DNA from: Streptomyces subrutilus
Lineage (GTDB): Bacteria > Actinomycetota > Actinomycetes > Streptomycetales > Streptomycetaceae
Assembly: GCF_008704535.1 (NCBI RefSeq)
Contig: NZ_CP023701.1
Location: 3,846,501 to 3,910,500 of the forward strand
Direction: 5' to 3'
DNA length: 64,000 bases
The notes below the pieces were generated by a model. The model ran no database searches and was not told the DNA's origin. It saw only the letters and a list, made by a program, of their open reading frames with translations. Shown here piece by piece: positions 31,416 to 39,444 of this stretch; within the stretch, counting starts at the first letter, position 1, and each line of letters opens with the position of its first letter. Made by a program: the position numbers and the translations under genes.

Positions 31416-32459
31416 GTGCGGTCCGACGCCAACCTCGCGGGGCCGATGGCCGATCCGGTCCCCGGTCCCCGCTCTGAAGCGGCGGGCGAGGATGTTTCAC
31501 GTGAAACATCGCCTCCGCCCCTGGTAGACAACGACACCCCCATCGGCCGGTCGGCCCAGCTGGCCGTGGAGGCACTGGGGCGCGCCGGTGAGGGTCTTCC
31601 GCGGCCGGACCAGACCCGGGTCATGGTGGTCGCCAACCAGAAGGGCGGGGTGGGCAAGACCACCACGACCGTCAACCTGGCGGCCTCGCTGGCCCTGCAC
31701 GGGGCGCGGGTCCTGGTGATCGACCTCGACCCCCAGGGCAACGCCTCCACCGCACTGGGCATCGACCACCACGCGGACGTGCCGTCGATCTACGACGTGC
31801 TCGTCGACAGCCGGCCGCTGCTGGAGGTCGTCCAGCCGGTGGTGGACGTCGAGGGCCTGTTCTGCGCTCCCGCCACCATCGACCTGGCGGGCGCCGAGAT
31901 CGAGCTGGTCTCGCTCGTCGCCCGTGAGAGCCGGCTCCAGCGGGCGATCCAGGCCTACGAGCAGCCGCTCGACTACATCCTGATCGACTGCCCGCCGTCC
32001 CTCGGGCTGCTGACCGTGAACGCCATGGTGGCGGGCGCGGAGGTGCTGATCCCCATCCAGTGCGAGTACTACGCGCTGGAGGGGCTGGGGCAGCTGCTGC
32101 GCAATGTCGACCTGGTGCGGGCCCACCTGAACCCGGCGCTGCACGTGTCGACGATCCTGCTGACCATGTACGACGGCCGGACCAGGCTGGCGTCGCAGGT
32201 GGCGGAGGAGGTGCGCAGCCACTTCGGCAAGGAGGTGCTGCGCACGAGCATCCCGCGATCGGTGCGCATTTCCGAGGCGCCGAGCTACGGCCAGACGGTC
32301 CTCACCTACGACCCCGGTTCCAGCGGTTCGCTCTCCTACCTGGAGGCGGCCCGGGAGATCGCGTATCGCGGGGTGGGCATGCAGTACGACGCCCGGCAGG
32401 CCCATCTGGGCGCGGGCACGAAGAGCACGCAGAGCGTGGCGGAGGGGATCATCCAATGA
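31416..32459 (+). CDS. parA: Chromosome partitioning ATPase ParA
   Basis: 347 aa from GTG 31416, which has the strong site GAGGAGAG; ATG 31368 gives a longer form without a site. Deviant Walker A KGGVGKT (76-82), Walker A' [10 protein letters not shown], and [13 protein letters not shown]. Streptomyces ParA organises ParB-origin complexes in tip cells and in sporulating hyphae. The N-terminal 65 residues are disordered and contain DVSRETS (26-32), encoded by an internal parS. The stop overlaps the parB start (ATGA). Confidence 0.96.
   Translation: MRSDANLAGPMADPVPGPRSEAAGEDVSRETSPPPLVDNDTPIGRSAQLAVEALGRAGEGLPRPDQTRVMVVANQKGGVGKTTTTVNLAASLALHGARVLVIDLDPQGNASTALGIDHHADVPSIYDVLVDSRPLLEVVQPVVDVEGLFCAPATIDLAGAEIELVSLVARESRLQRAIQAYEQPLDYILIDCPPSLGLLTVNAMVAGAEVLIPIQCEYYALEGLGQLLRNVDLVRAHLNPALHVSTILLTMYDGRTRLASQVAEEVRSHFGKEVLRTSIPRSVRISEAPSYGQTVLTYDPGSSGSLSYLEAAREIAYRGVGMQYDARQAHLGAGTKSTQSVAEGIIQ
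31494..31507. promoter_or_regulatory. parS: parS site 2 (perfect), inside parA
   Basis: GTTTCACGTGAAAC within codons for DVSRETS in the disordered N-terminus of ParA. Confidence 0.95.
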
Positions 32460-33550
32460 GTGAGCGACGTAGGGGTCTGGGGCGGGGGCTCGGTGCGCTG
32501 ATTCCCGCGGCCCCGCAGGAGAAGACGCCGCCGGTGATCGGTGGCGGGTCGGCGTCCGCCTCGGCGGTGCCGGTGCTGACCTCGGAGCGGGGGGTGGCGG
32601 CGGCCAAGTTCGCGGCGCTGGCCCAGGCCGATGTTTCACGTGAAACATCGCGCGCCGAGGCCGCGCCGGCGAGCGAGCCGGAGCCGGCGGCGCCGGAGCC
32701 GCAGGGAGTGGCGGGGGCTACCTTCGCGGAGCTCGCGATGGACTCGATCACCCCGAACCCGCGGCAGCCCCGCGAGGTGTTCGACGAGGACGCCCTCGCC
32801 GAGCTCGTGACCTCCATCCAGGAGGTGGGCCTGCTCCAGCCGGTGGTCGTGCGCCAGGCGGCCCCCGGCCGCTACGAGCTGATCATGGGTGAGCGGCGCT
32901 GGCGGGCCTGCCGGGAAGCCGGGCTGGAGACCATTCCGGCGATCATCCGGGCGACGGACGACGAGAAGCTTCTGCTGGACGCGCTGCTGGAGAACCTGCA
33001 CCGGGCGCAGCTCAACCCGCTGGAGGAGGCCGCGGCCTACGACCAGCTGCTCCAGGACTTCAACTGCACGCACGACCAGCTGGCGGACCGGATCGGGCGT
33101 TCGCGGCCGCAGGTGTCCAACACGCTGCGGCTGCTGAAGCTGTCGCCGTCGGTCCAGCGCCGGGTGGCGGCGGGCGTGCTGTCGGCGGGGCACGCCCGTG
33201 CGCTGCTGTCGGTGGACGACTCCGAGGAGCAGGACCGGCTGGCGCACCGGATCGTGGCCGAGGGGCTCTCCGTGCGGGCGGTCGAGGAGATCGTGACGCT
33301 GATGGCCTCGGATCCGTCGAGCCCGGTGAAGCCCAAGGGTCCGCGGGCCGGTGCCCGGGTGGCTCCGGCGCTCAACGAGCTGGCGACGCGCCTGTCGGAC
33401 CGGTTCGATACGCGGGTGAAGGTGGATCTGGGCCAGAAGAAGGGCAAGATCACCGTCGAGTTCGCGTCGATGGAGGACCTGGAGCGGATCCTGGGAACGC
33501 TGGCCCCGGGCGAGGGCCGCGTGCTGGAACAGGGTCCGTCCGGGGAGTGA
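32456..33550 (+). CDS. parB: Chromosome partitioning CTPase ParB
   Basis: 364 aa. N-terminal ParA-stimulating peptide ([17 protein letters not shown]), disordered linker (20-90), CTP-binding/ParB box region (93-190, with GERRWRA and [14 protein letters not shown]), helix-turn-helix that reads parS (about 203-230, [22 protein letters not shown]) and C-terminal dimer domain. It spreads from parS to load condensin and segregate origins. The linker carries DVSRETS (59-65), encoded by another parS. ATG 32456 overlaps the parA stop. Confidence 0.97.
   Translation: MSERRRGLGRGLGALIPAAPQEKTPPVIGGGSASASAVPVLTSERGVAAAKFAALAQADVSRETSRAEAAPASEPEPAAPEPQGVAGATFAELAMDSITPNPRQPREVFDEDALAELVTSIQEVGLLQPVVVRQAAPGRYELIMGERRWRACREAGLETIPAIIRATDDEKLLLDALLENLHRAQLNPLEEAAAYDQLLQDFNCTHDQLADRIGRSRPQVSNTLRLLKLSPSVQRRVAAGVLSAGHARALLSVDDSEEQDRLAHRIVAEGLSVRAVEEIVTLMASDPSSPVKPKGPRAGARVAPALNELATRLSDRFDTRVKVDLGQKKGKITVEFASMEDLERILGTLAPGEGRVLEQGPSGE
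32633..32646. promoter_or_regulatory. parS: parS site 3 (perfect), inside parB
   Basis: GTTTCACGTGAAAC encoding part of DVSRETS in the ParB linker. Confidence 0.95.
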
Positions 33551-33577
33551 GCGCGGGCGGGTGACCGCGGCCCGTGA

Positions 33578-33615
33578 GGGGCGGCCCGTGTCGGGGAACC
33601 GGCAGGGGCCGCCCC
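33578..33615 (+). terminator. Candidate parAB terminator
   Basis: GGGGCGGCCC (33578-33587) pairs with GGGCCGCCCC (33606-33615), followed by CTTT; 27 bp after the parB stop. Confidence 0.55.
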
Positions 33616-33681
33616 CTTTGCCGTGGCCGCTCGGGCCCTGTGTGCTGTCGGATGGAGAGGTCCGGTGGATACGATGCGGTC

Positions 33682-34299
33682 ATGGGTCGTCGGCTGGTAC
33701 CGCTCACGCTGGACAACCTCCGTGACCTTCCCCGGCGTTGCCGGTCCTGCGTGTTCTGGGAACTCGATCCGGTCAGCGGTGAGGCGTCCGTGAACGCCGG
33801 TACCGCGGAGCAGGAGAAGGAGGCGTGGATCTCGGCCGTCCTCCTGGAGTGGGGATCGTGCGGCCGCGTGGTCTACGTGGACGAGGTGCCGGTGGGCTTC
33901 GTCCTGTACGCGCCGCCCGCGTACGTACCGCGGGCCACCGCATTCCCGACGAGCCCCGTCTCCCCCGACGCCGTGCAGCTGATCACGTCCTGGATCATGC
34001 CGGGGTACCAGGGTCAGGGCCTGGGCCGGGTGATGGTCCAGACGGTGGCGAAGGACCTGCTGCGGCGCGGGTTCCGGGCGATCGAGGCCTTCGGGGACGC
34101 CCGGTGGGAGGGACCGGCCTGTCTGCTGCCGGCGGACCACCTGCTCGCGGTGGGCTTCAAGACGGTACGGCCGCATCCGGTGCATCCGCGGCTGCGGCTG
34201 GAGCTGCGCTCGACGCTGTCGTGGAAGGAAGACGTGGAACTGGCGCTGGACCGCCTGCTGGGCGGGGCGCGCAAGGAGCCGGCCCTCAGGCCGCTGTGA
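33682..34299 (+). CDS. GNAT family N-acetyltransferase
   Basis: 205 aa from ATG 33682 (MGRRLVPLTLDNL); ATG 33652 upstream is possible. The acetyl-CoA site pattern is visible as ITSWIMPGYQGQGLGRVMVQTVAKDLLRRGFRAIEAFGD (the Q-x-x-G-x-G/A motif at GYQGQGLG). N-terminal RCRSCVFWELDP has two Cys. Substrate unknown. It is the only gene between parAB and the trx genes; mycobacteria have cwlM in this neighbourhood instead. It converges on trxA through a terminator fused to parS. Confidence 0.85.
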   Translation: MGRRLVPLTLDNLRDLPRRCRSCVFWELDPVSGEASVNAGTAEQEKEAWISAVLLEWGSCGRVVYVDEVPVGFVLYAPPAYVPRATAFPTSPVSPDAVQLITSWIMPGYQGQGLGRVMVQTVAKDLLRRGFRAIEAFGDARWEGPACLLPADHLLAVGFKTVRPHPVHPRLRLELRSTLSWKEDVELALDRLLGGARKEPALRPL

Positions 34300-34310
34300 C
34301 CCGGACGTGC

Positions 34311-34346
34311 GAAACGGGGCCGCCCTTTCGGGAGCGGCCCCGTTTC
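34311..34346. terminator. Bidirectional terminator overlapping parS site 4
   Basis: Exact 12-bp arms GAAACGGGGCCG (34311-34322) and CGGCCCCGTTTC (34335-34346). The final GTTTC is also the first five bases of parS. Confidence 0.85.
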
Positions 34347-34355
34347 ACGTGAAAC
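34342..34355. promoter_or_regulatory. parS: parS site 4 (perfect), GNAT-trxA convergent spacer
   Basis: GTTTCACGTGAAAC, ending 11 bp from the trxA stop and sharing five bases with the terminator arm. Confidence 0.95.
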
Positions 34356-34365
34356 ATCGTCGCCG

Positions 34366-34707
34366 TCAGACGGCCTTGACCTGGACGAAGTCGGCGAGGT
34401 CACGCAGGATGGCGGCCTTCGGCTTGGCACCGACGATGGTCTTGGCGACCTCGCCGCCCTGGTAGACGTTCAGGGTCGGGATGGACATGACGCCGTACTT
34501 GGCGGCCGTCGCCGGGTTCTCGTCGATGTTCAGCTTGACGATCTCGATCTGGTCGCCGTACTCGGCGGCGATGGCCTCGAGGGACGGCGCGATCTGACGG
34601 CACGGTCCGCACCAGGCGGCCCAGAAGTCCACCAGGACGGGCTTGTCGCTGTTGAGGACCTCGGCGTCGAAATCGGCGTCGGTCACGTTCTTCAGGGTGC
34701 CGGCCAC
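34366..34707 (-). CDS. trxA: Thioredoxin
   Basis: 113 aa from GTG 34707 (GAAGGAGG upstream). Active site WCGPC (Cys33/Cys36), cis-Pro loop SIPTL and the thioredoxin C-terminus. Reduced by TrxB encoded 50 bp upstream. Part of a probable sigM-anti-sigma-trxB-trxA series on the minus strand; the same order (sigM-rsmA-trxB-trxC) occurs in M. tuberculosis. Confidence 0.97.
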   Translation of the reverse strand: MAGTLKNVTDADFDAEVLNSDKPVLVDFWAAWCGPCRQIAPSLEAIAAEYGDQIEIVKLNIDENPATAAKYGVMSIPTLNVYQGGEVAKTIVGAKPKAAILRDLADFVQVKAV

Positions 34708-34757
34708 AACGGCCTCCTTCTCCTGCGGGGTGTGGGGTGTGCGGGGTGGTGTGGGGG

Positions 34758-35717
34758 TCAGACCGACGCGTGGGCCTTCTCGGCGTCCGCGAGTGCCGCG
34801 AGGAAGCGCTCGGCGTCGAGAGCGGCGGAGCAACCGGTGCCCGCGGCGGTGATGGCCTGACGGTAGGTGTGGTCCACGACGTCGCCGGCGCCGAACACGC
34901 CGGTCACGTTGGTCCGGGTGGAGGGCGCCTCGACCTTGAGGTAGCCCTCGTCGTCGAGGTCCAGCTGGTCCTTGAAGAGCTCGGTGCGCGGGTCGTGGCC
35001 GACGGCGATGAACAGGCCGGTCACCGGCAGCTCGGAGGTCTCGCCGGTCTTGGTGTTGCGCAGGGTCAGACCGGAGAGCTTCTGCTCGCCGTGGATCTCG
35101 GCGACCTCGCTGTCCCAGGCGAACGTGATCTTCGGGTCGGCGAAGGCGCGGTCCTGCATGGCCTTCGAGGCGCGCAGGCTGTCGCGGCGGTGGACGATCG
35201 TGACGGACTTGGCGAACCGGGAGAGGAAGGTGGCCTCCTCGATCGCGGTGTCGCCGCCGCCGACGACGGCGATGTCGTGGTCCTTGAAGAAGAACCCGTC
35301 ACAGGTGGCGCACCAGGAGACGCCGCGACCCGAGAGGGCGTCCTCGTTGGGCAGGCCCAGCTTGCGGTGCTGGGAGCCGGTGGTGACGATGACGGCCTTG
35401 GCGCGGTGCACGGTGCCGGCGGTGTCGGTGACGGTCTTGATCTCACCCGTGAGATCCACGGAGACGATGTCGTCCGGGACCAGCTCGGCACCGAAGCGCT
35501 CCGCCTGGCCGCGCATGTTGTCCATGAGGTCCGGTCCCATGATCCCGTCGCGGAAGCCGGGGAAGTTCTCCACCTCGGTGGTGTTCATCAGGGCGCCACC
35601 GGCGGTGACCGCACCCTCGAAGACCAGGGGCTTGAGCGAAGCGCGTGCGGTGTACAGGGCGGCGGTGTAACCGGCCGGCCCGGAGCCGATGATGATCACG
35701 TTTCGAACGTCGCTCAC
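34758..35717 (-). CDS. trxB: Thioredoxin-disulfide reductase
   Basis: 319 aa flavoenzyme that passes electrons from NADPH to thioredoxin. FAD motif [16 protein letters not shown] (11-26), redox CATC (Cys136-Cys139, in [11 protein letters not shown]), NADPH motif [10 protein letters not shown], and C-terminal FAD motif [24 protein letters not shown]. Complete. Streptomyces trxBA is usually under SigR control, but I did not find a clear SigR promoter. Confidence 0.97.
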   Translation of the reverse strand: MSDVRNVIIIGSGPAGYTAALYTARASLKPLVFEGAVTAGGALMNTTEVENFPGFRDGIMGPDLMDNMRGQAERFGAELVPDDIVSVDLTGEIKTVTDTAGTVHRAKAVIVTTGSQHRKLGLPNEDALSGRGVSWCATCDGFFFKDHDIAVVGGGDTAIEEATFLSRFAKSVTIVHRRDSLRASKAMQDRAFADPKITFAWDSEVAEIHGEQKLSGLTLRNTKTGETSELPVTGLFIAVGHDPRTELFKDQLDLDDEGYLKVEAPSTRTNVTGVFGAGDVVDHTYRQAITAAGTGCSAALDAERFLAALADAEKAHASV

Positions 35718-35841
35718 GGGTTTCTTCCTCGTCTCTGCGGACTGCCTGTTGCCTACCGGGGGCCGGTGCGGACTCTCACCCCACCCAACCGATCCTACGG
35801 CTCATGCATTCCCGGTCCGTTCGCCGTGCGGGGCCACCGGT

Positions 35842-36804
35842 TCAGCTTCGCGGATAGGTCTGCGTGAGCAGTACTCTTCCCGGCTCGGCGGAGGCGACCG
35901 ACGCGCAGGCCGTGTCGACCAGGTACGCGTCCACCCGGGCGCCGTCGCCCGGGTGCGGGAGGACCAGGAGGTAGACCGGCGCGCCCTGGTAGCTCCCGGG
36001 CGCCGCGGCGAGAGGGGCCTCGGAGCGTCCGGTGCCCTGGCGCACGCACGCCGGGACGGGTACGGCGCGGCGGTCGTCGCCCGGGGCCAGGCCCGGGCCG
36101 GGCGTGGTGTTCTCGGTGCCGAAGGTGTTGTTCTCCTGCTCCCCCGGCGCCGTCCGCTCCCCCGGTACCGTCTGGGCGCCCGGACCGGAGGCCAGCAGCT
36201 GCCGGACGCTGTCCCGCAGACCCTGGGCGGTGTAGCCGCCGTCCTCGGAGGGGGCCTGGGCCGCGGGGCTGGACGCGTCCTTGCGGGCGGCCGCGTCGTG
36301 GGCCGGCTGACCGGAGAGGTCGGTGAACAGGAAGACCCCGAGGGCGCAGGCACCGGCCGCGACGAGGCCGGTGAGGACGGCGATCCGGCGCCGGGCGCGA
36401 CGGCGGCCGGGACCGGTTGGGCCGGCCGGGTGACCCGAGGGCCGCCGGACGGCGGTCGCGCCGGCCGGGACGGTCGATGTTTCACGTGAAACATCGGCGT
36501 TCCCCACCGGGGTACGGGGCTCGGCCGCAGAGCCGGAGCGGGGTCGGGTGGCGTCGAGCAGGGCCTCGGCGGCGAGGGCCGCGTCGATGCGTCCGGCGAC
36601 GTCGGCGGGCATCCGGACCGCGCCCTGGGGGGTGCCGAGCAGGGCGCGGATCTCTTCCAGGGAGGCGCGGACGTCCGCGCACAGGGCGCACGTGTCGAGG
36701 TGGTGGCGGACCTCCGCCGCACGGGAGGGGGACAGGAGGCCTTCGGTCAGGTCGGAGATCTCCGAGACGTCCGGGTGCCGGATCGTGCCGGTGGTGGGGC
36801 TCAC
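35842..36804 (-). CDS. rsmA: Zinc-finger anti-sigma factor, partner of the adjacent ECF sigma
   Basis: 320 aa. N-terminal zf-HC2 motif H35-x3-C39-x2-C42 (HLDTCALC), disordered linker, one membrane helix (about 141-161) and a secreted C-terminal part of about 155 residues. It should hold SigM at the membrane until a signal releases it; symbol by analogy to mycobacterial RsmA. GTG 36804 overlaps the sigM stop (GTGA), the usual stoichiometric coupling. A parS is embedded in the linker at DVSRETS (104-110). The extracellular domain matches no family I recognise. Confidence 0.88.
   Translation of the reverse strand: MSPTTGTIRHPDVSEISDLTEGLLSPSRAAEVRHHLDTCALCADVRASLEEIRALLGTPQGAVRMPADVAGRIDAALAAEALLDATRPRSGSAAEPRTPVGNADVSRETSTVPAGATAVRRPSGHPAGPTGPGRRRARRRIAVLTGLVAAGACALGVFLFTDLSGQPAHDAAARKDASSPAAQAPSEDGGYTAQGLRDSVRQLLASGPGAQTVPGERTAPGEQENNTFGTENTTPGPGLAPGDDRRAVPVPACVRQGTGRSEAPLAAAPGSYQGAPVYLLVLPHPGDGARVDAYLVDTACASVASAEPGRVLLTQTYPRS
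36479..36492. promoter_or_regulatory. parS: parS site 5 (perfect), inside the anti-sigma gene
   Basis: GTTTCACGTGAAAC, coding on the minus strand for part of DVSRETS in the linker between zinc finger and membrane helix. Confidence 0.95.
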
Positions 36805-37499
36805 GGTCGTCCACCTCCGCCCTTCACAGTGTCTGCGTCTGGATGCCTGGGTTCTGCCGCTGGTGGGACGGACGGGCCCGGCGTCCGGTTCCTTCCCCGC
36901 TCCGCGCCGCCGTTATCCCCGGCCCCGGTGCGCAGATGAGTGAGGAGCGGCAGGAGTTTGGCCCGGCCCCGGGCGCAGCGGCTCTTCACGGTGCCGGTGG
37001 GGACGTCGAGGATCCGGGCGGCCTCGGCCACCGGGTACGCCTCCATGTCGACGAGGACGAGTGCGGCCCGCTGGTCGGCCGGGAGGGTGCGCAGGGCGGC
37101 CAGGAGCTGGCGGTGCAGGTCCTCCCGCTGGGCCGGGGCCTCGGCCGACTCGTGGGGTTCCAGGAGCCGTTCCAGACGGTCCGTGTCGTCGAGGGGGGAG
37201 GTCTTGCGGGAGGCGGCCTTGCGGGCGCGGTCGAGGCAGGCGTTGACGGTGATCCGGTGCAGCCAGGTGGTGACGGCCGACTCCCCGCGGAAGGTGTGTG
37301 CGGCCCGGTAGGCGGAGACGAGGGCGTCCTGCACGGCGTCGGCCGCCTCCTCCCTGTCCCCCAGGGTCCGCAGGGCCACGGCCCACAGCCGGTCCCGGTG
37401 GCGCCGGACCAGCTCGCCGAAGGCGTCGGGGTCCCCACCGGTGTGGAGGGCGAGCAGATCCCCGTCGCTCTCGTCGCCGGTCCTCGCGTCGTGCATCAC
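36801..37499 (-). CDS. sigM: ECF RNA polymerase sigma factor SigM-like
   Basis: 232 aa. Region 2 (about 24-95, FGELVRRHRDRLWAVALRTLGDREEAADAVQDALVSAYRAAHTF), region 4 helix-turn-helix (about 135-185, LPADQRAALVLVDMEAYPVAEAARILDVPTGTVKSRCARGRAKL), then a basic disordered tail of about 45 residues. Start at GTG 37499 or ATG 37496, after GGGAGGCGAG. By synteny with mycobacterial sigM-rsmA-trxB-trxC it is probably an oxidative or envelope stress regulator (inference). Overlaps its anti-sigma gene by 4 bp. Confidence 0.92.
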   Translation of the reverse strand: MMHDARTGDESDGDLLALHTGGDPDAFGELVRRHRDRLWAVALRTLGDREEAADAVQDALVSAYRAAHTFRGESAVTTWLHRITVNACLDRARKAASRKTSPLDDTDRLERLLEPHESAEAPAQREDLHRQLLAALRTLPADQRAALVLVDMEAYPVAEAARILDVPTGTVKSRCARGRAKLLPLLTHLRTGAGDNGGAERGRNRTPGPSVPPAAEPRHPDADTVKGGGGRP

Positions 37500-37593
37500 A
37501 CCTCGCCTCCCGGAGGGAGATTACGGCCTGGGCAGGCGAAACACGAGGGTCCGCCGTACCGGTGGTGCGCCGGTGCCCGCCCGTCCGCGCCGG

Positions 37594-39396
37594 TCAGGAG
37601 CCCTGGCCGCGGATCTGGATCTCGTTGATGCCGCCCCGGTACCCGCCCTCGCCGTCGGACGGCAGGTCGATGATGTGGACCAGGACGTACCGGGTGCGGA
37701 CCGGTTGGTCGAGGGTGGCGCTGAAGTCCTTCTTCGCGGTGTCCGCCTTGGTCAGCCGCTGCGAGAACTCGGAGAGGAGGTCGGGGCCGGACGCGCCCGC
37801 GGGCGCGGCCAGGACCTGGAGCTTCTGCCCTGCCGCGGAGAGCTTCAGGTCGATGCCGGTCACGTTCTGCTCGCTGCCGAGGTCGACGATGATGCCGCTG
37901 CCGTCCTTGCGGCCGGGGAGGTTGCCGAAGTTGGAGTGGCCGAAGTACTGCGGCGTCACCCACCCCGAGCCCGCGCTGCCGTCGATGGCACGGGGGGCGT
38001 CCTCGGGCTTCACCTGGTCTTCCCCGCCTATGGCGATGACCGAGGCGTGGGCCGGCTTCAGGGGCTTGCCGGCCTCGGGCGGCTTGGGGTTGTCGTCCCC
38101 GCCCGGCTGCGGCGTCTGACCGGTGTCGCTGCTGCTGCCCTGGTTGGTCCGGCCCAGCAGGGTGTCGGCCAGCTGCCAGCTGCCCAGGCCCAGAGCGGCG
38201 ATCAGAAGGGCGGCGACGCCCCACTTGAGGACCTTGCCCGTCCGGCTCTGCAGCGGCGGCGGCGGTACCACGGTCACCGGCTGGGTGGTCGGCATGCCGG
38301 CCGGCGCGGGCCGGCCGTAGCTGCCCTGCTGGTACGTCGTGTGCTGGTACTCCGGCGGGGCCGTGAAAGCGGGCTCCGGCGGCCGGATGCGGGGCATCGC
38401 GGCCACGGTCTTGGCCAGCTCCTCCGGGGTGGTGAAGGCCGGCTCCTGGCGGGAGGCGGTGGCCCCGTCGTTGGCGAGGGCCCGCATGGCGAGCTCGCCC
38501 AGCCCGCGGTGGACCCCGGCGCGCACCTGGTCGGGGGCGATCAGGCCGACCCCCTTGGGCAGCCCGGTGAGGCCGTAGGCGTCGTTCTCGTACGGCCAGC
38601 GCTGGGTGAGGGCGGCGTACAGGAGGGCGCCGACGGCCTCGGTGTCGGCCCGCTGGGGAGTTTCGCTGGTGATGCCGCGCAGTGCCGCGTTCACGGCGAG
38701 GCCGCGGATGCGGTACTGGCCCGACGACGTGCGCAGTATCGCGCTGGGGGTCAGCCGCAGGTGGGCGAGGCCCTCGCGGTGTGCGGCGGCCATGGCCTGG
38801 GAGATCTGGCTGACGAGCTGGTACGCCTCGTGGGCCTCCAGCGGGCCGGCGGCGAGCAGCGCGGTGAGCTCGGTCGCGTCGGGCAGCCATTCGTGGACGA
38901 CGTAGACGAGGTCGTTCTCCTCCACGGCGTCGAGCACCTGGACGAACCGGGGATCGCCCAGGAGGGCCGAGGAGCGGGCCGCGGCCAGGACGGAGCGGGC
39001 CCGCGGGTGGTCGGCGGGCAGCAGGTGGACGCCCACGGCCCGGCGCAGCTTCTCGTCCATCGCGCGCCAGCTGCTGAATCCGTCCACACGGGTGACGCAC
39101 TCCTCCAGGCGGTAGCGCCTGGCGAGCTTGTGGCCGCTGTGGAGTTCGGGGGCGGCCGCGGGGGCCGCGCCGATCCGTTCGCCGTCCTTTTCTGGCATGG
39201 GTCCGTCCGCGGCTCGTCCGTCCTGGATGTCCGCCCCGTCGGCCGTGGCCTTGACCGCGTCTGCGGCCAGCGGCTCGTCGCCGCTGTTGTCGGCCACGTC
39301 GACGGCGGCCGTGCTGCGTTCCGCCACCGTCGGTCCCGCCTCCCCATCCGTTGCGCGCTTCGGGTCAGTCTGCGAAGCCATGCCAATTGTGCCCAC
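37594..39396 (-). CDS. MviN-associated pseudokinase with extracellular C-terminal domain
   Basis: 600 aa. Cytoplasmic kinase-like domain (about 92-335), one membrane helix (390-412), extracellular domain (about 440-600, with SGWVTPQYFGHSNFG and LGSEQNVTGIDLKLS resembling a discoidin/F5-8-type fold). All catalytic motifs are lost: the VAxK Lys is replaced (VGVHLL, 121-126), HRDxKPxN reads HLRLTPSA (212-219), and DFG reads RGLA (231-234). It matches the C-terminal half of M. tuberculosis MviN (Rv3910), whose phosphorylated pseudokinase recruits FhaA to control lipid II export. Here it is a separate gene 48 bp after murJ. GTG 39396 or ATG 39381; neither has a strong ribosome site. Confidence 0.88.
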   Translation of the reverse strand: MGTIGMASQTDPKRATDGEAGPTVAERSTAAVDVADNSGDEPLAADAVKATADGADIQDGRAADGPMPEKDGERIGAAPAAAPELHSGHKLARRYRLEECVTRVDGFSSWRAMDEKLRRAVGVHLLPADHPRARSVLAAARSSALLGDPRFVQVLDAVEENDLVYVVHEWLPDATELTALLAAGPLEAHEAYQLVSQISQAMAAAHREGLAHLRLTPSAILRTSSGQYRIRGLAVNAALRGITSETPQRADTEAVGALLYAALTQRWPYENDAYGLTGLPKGVGLIAPDQVRAGVHRGLGELAMRALANDGATASRQEPAFTTPEELAKTVAAMPRIRPPEPAFTAPPEYQHTTYQQGSYGRPAPAGMPTTQPVTVVPPPPLQSRTGKVLKWGVAALLIAALGLGSWQLADTLLGRTNQGSSSDTGQTPQPGGDDNPKPPEAGKPLKPAHASVIAIGGEDQVKPEDAPRAIDGSAGSGWVTPQYFGHSNFGNLPGRKDGSGIIVDLGSEQNVTGIDLKLSAAGQKLQVLAAPAGASGPDLLSEFSQRLTKADTAKKDFSATLDQPVRTRYVLVHIIDLPSDGEGGYRGGINEIQIRGQGS

Positions 39397-39444
39397 AGTC
39401 CGACGCTATGCACGACACACGATGGGGTCCAACGGTTGTGCGCA

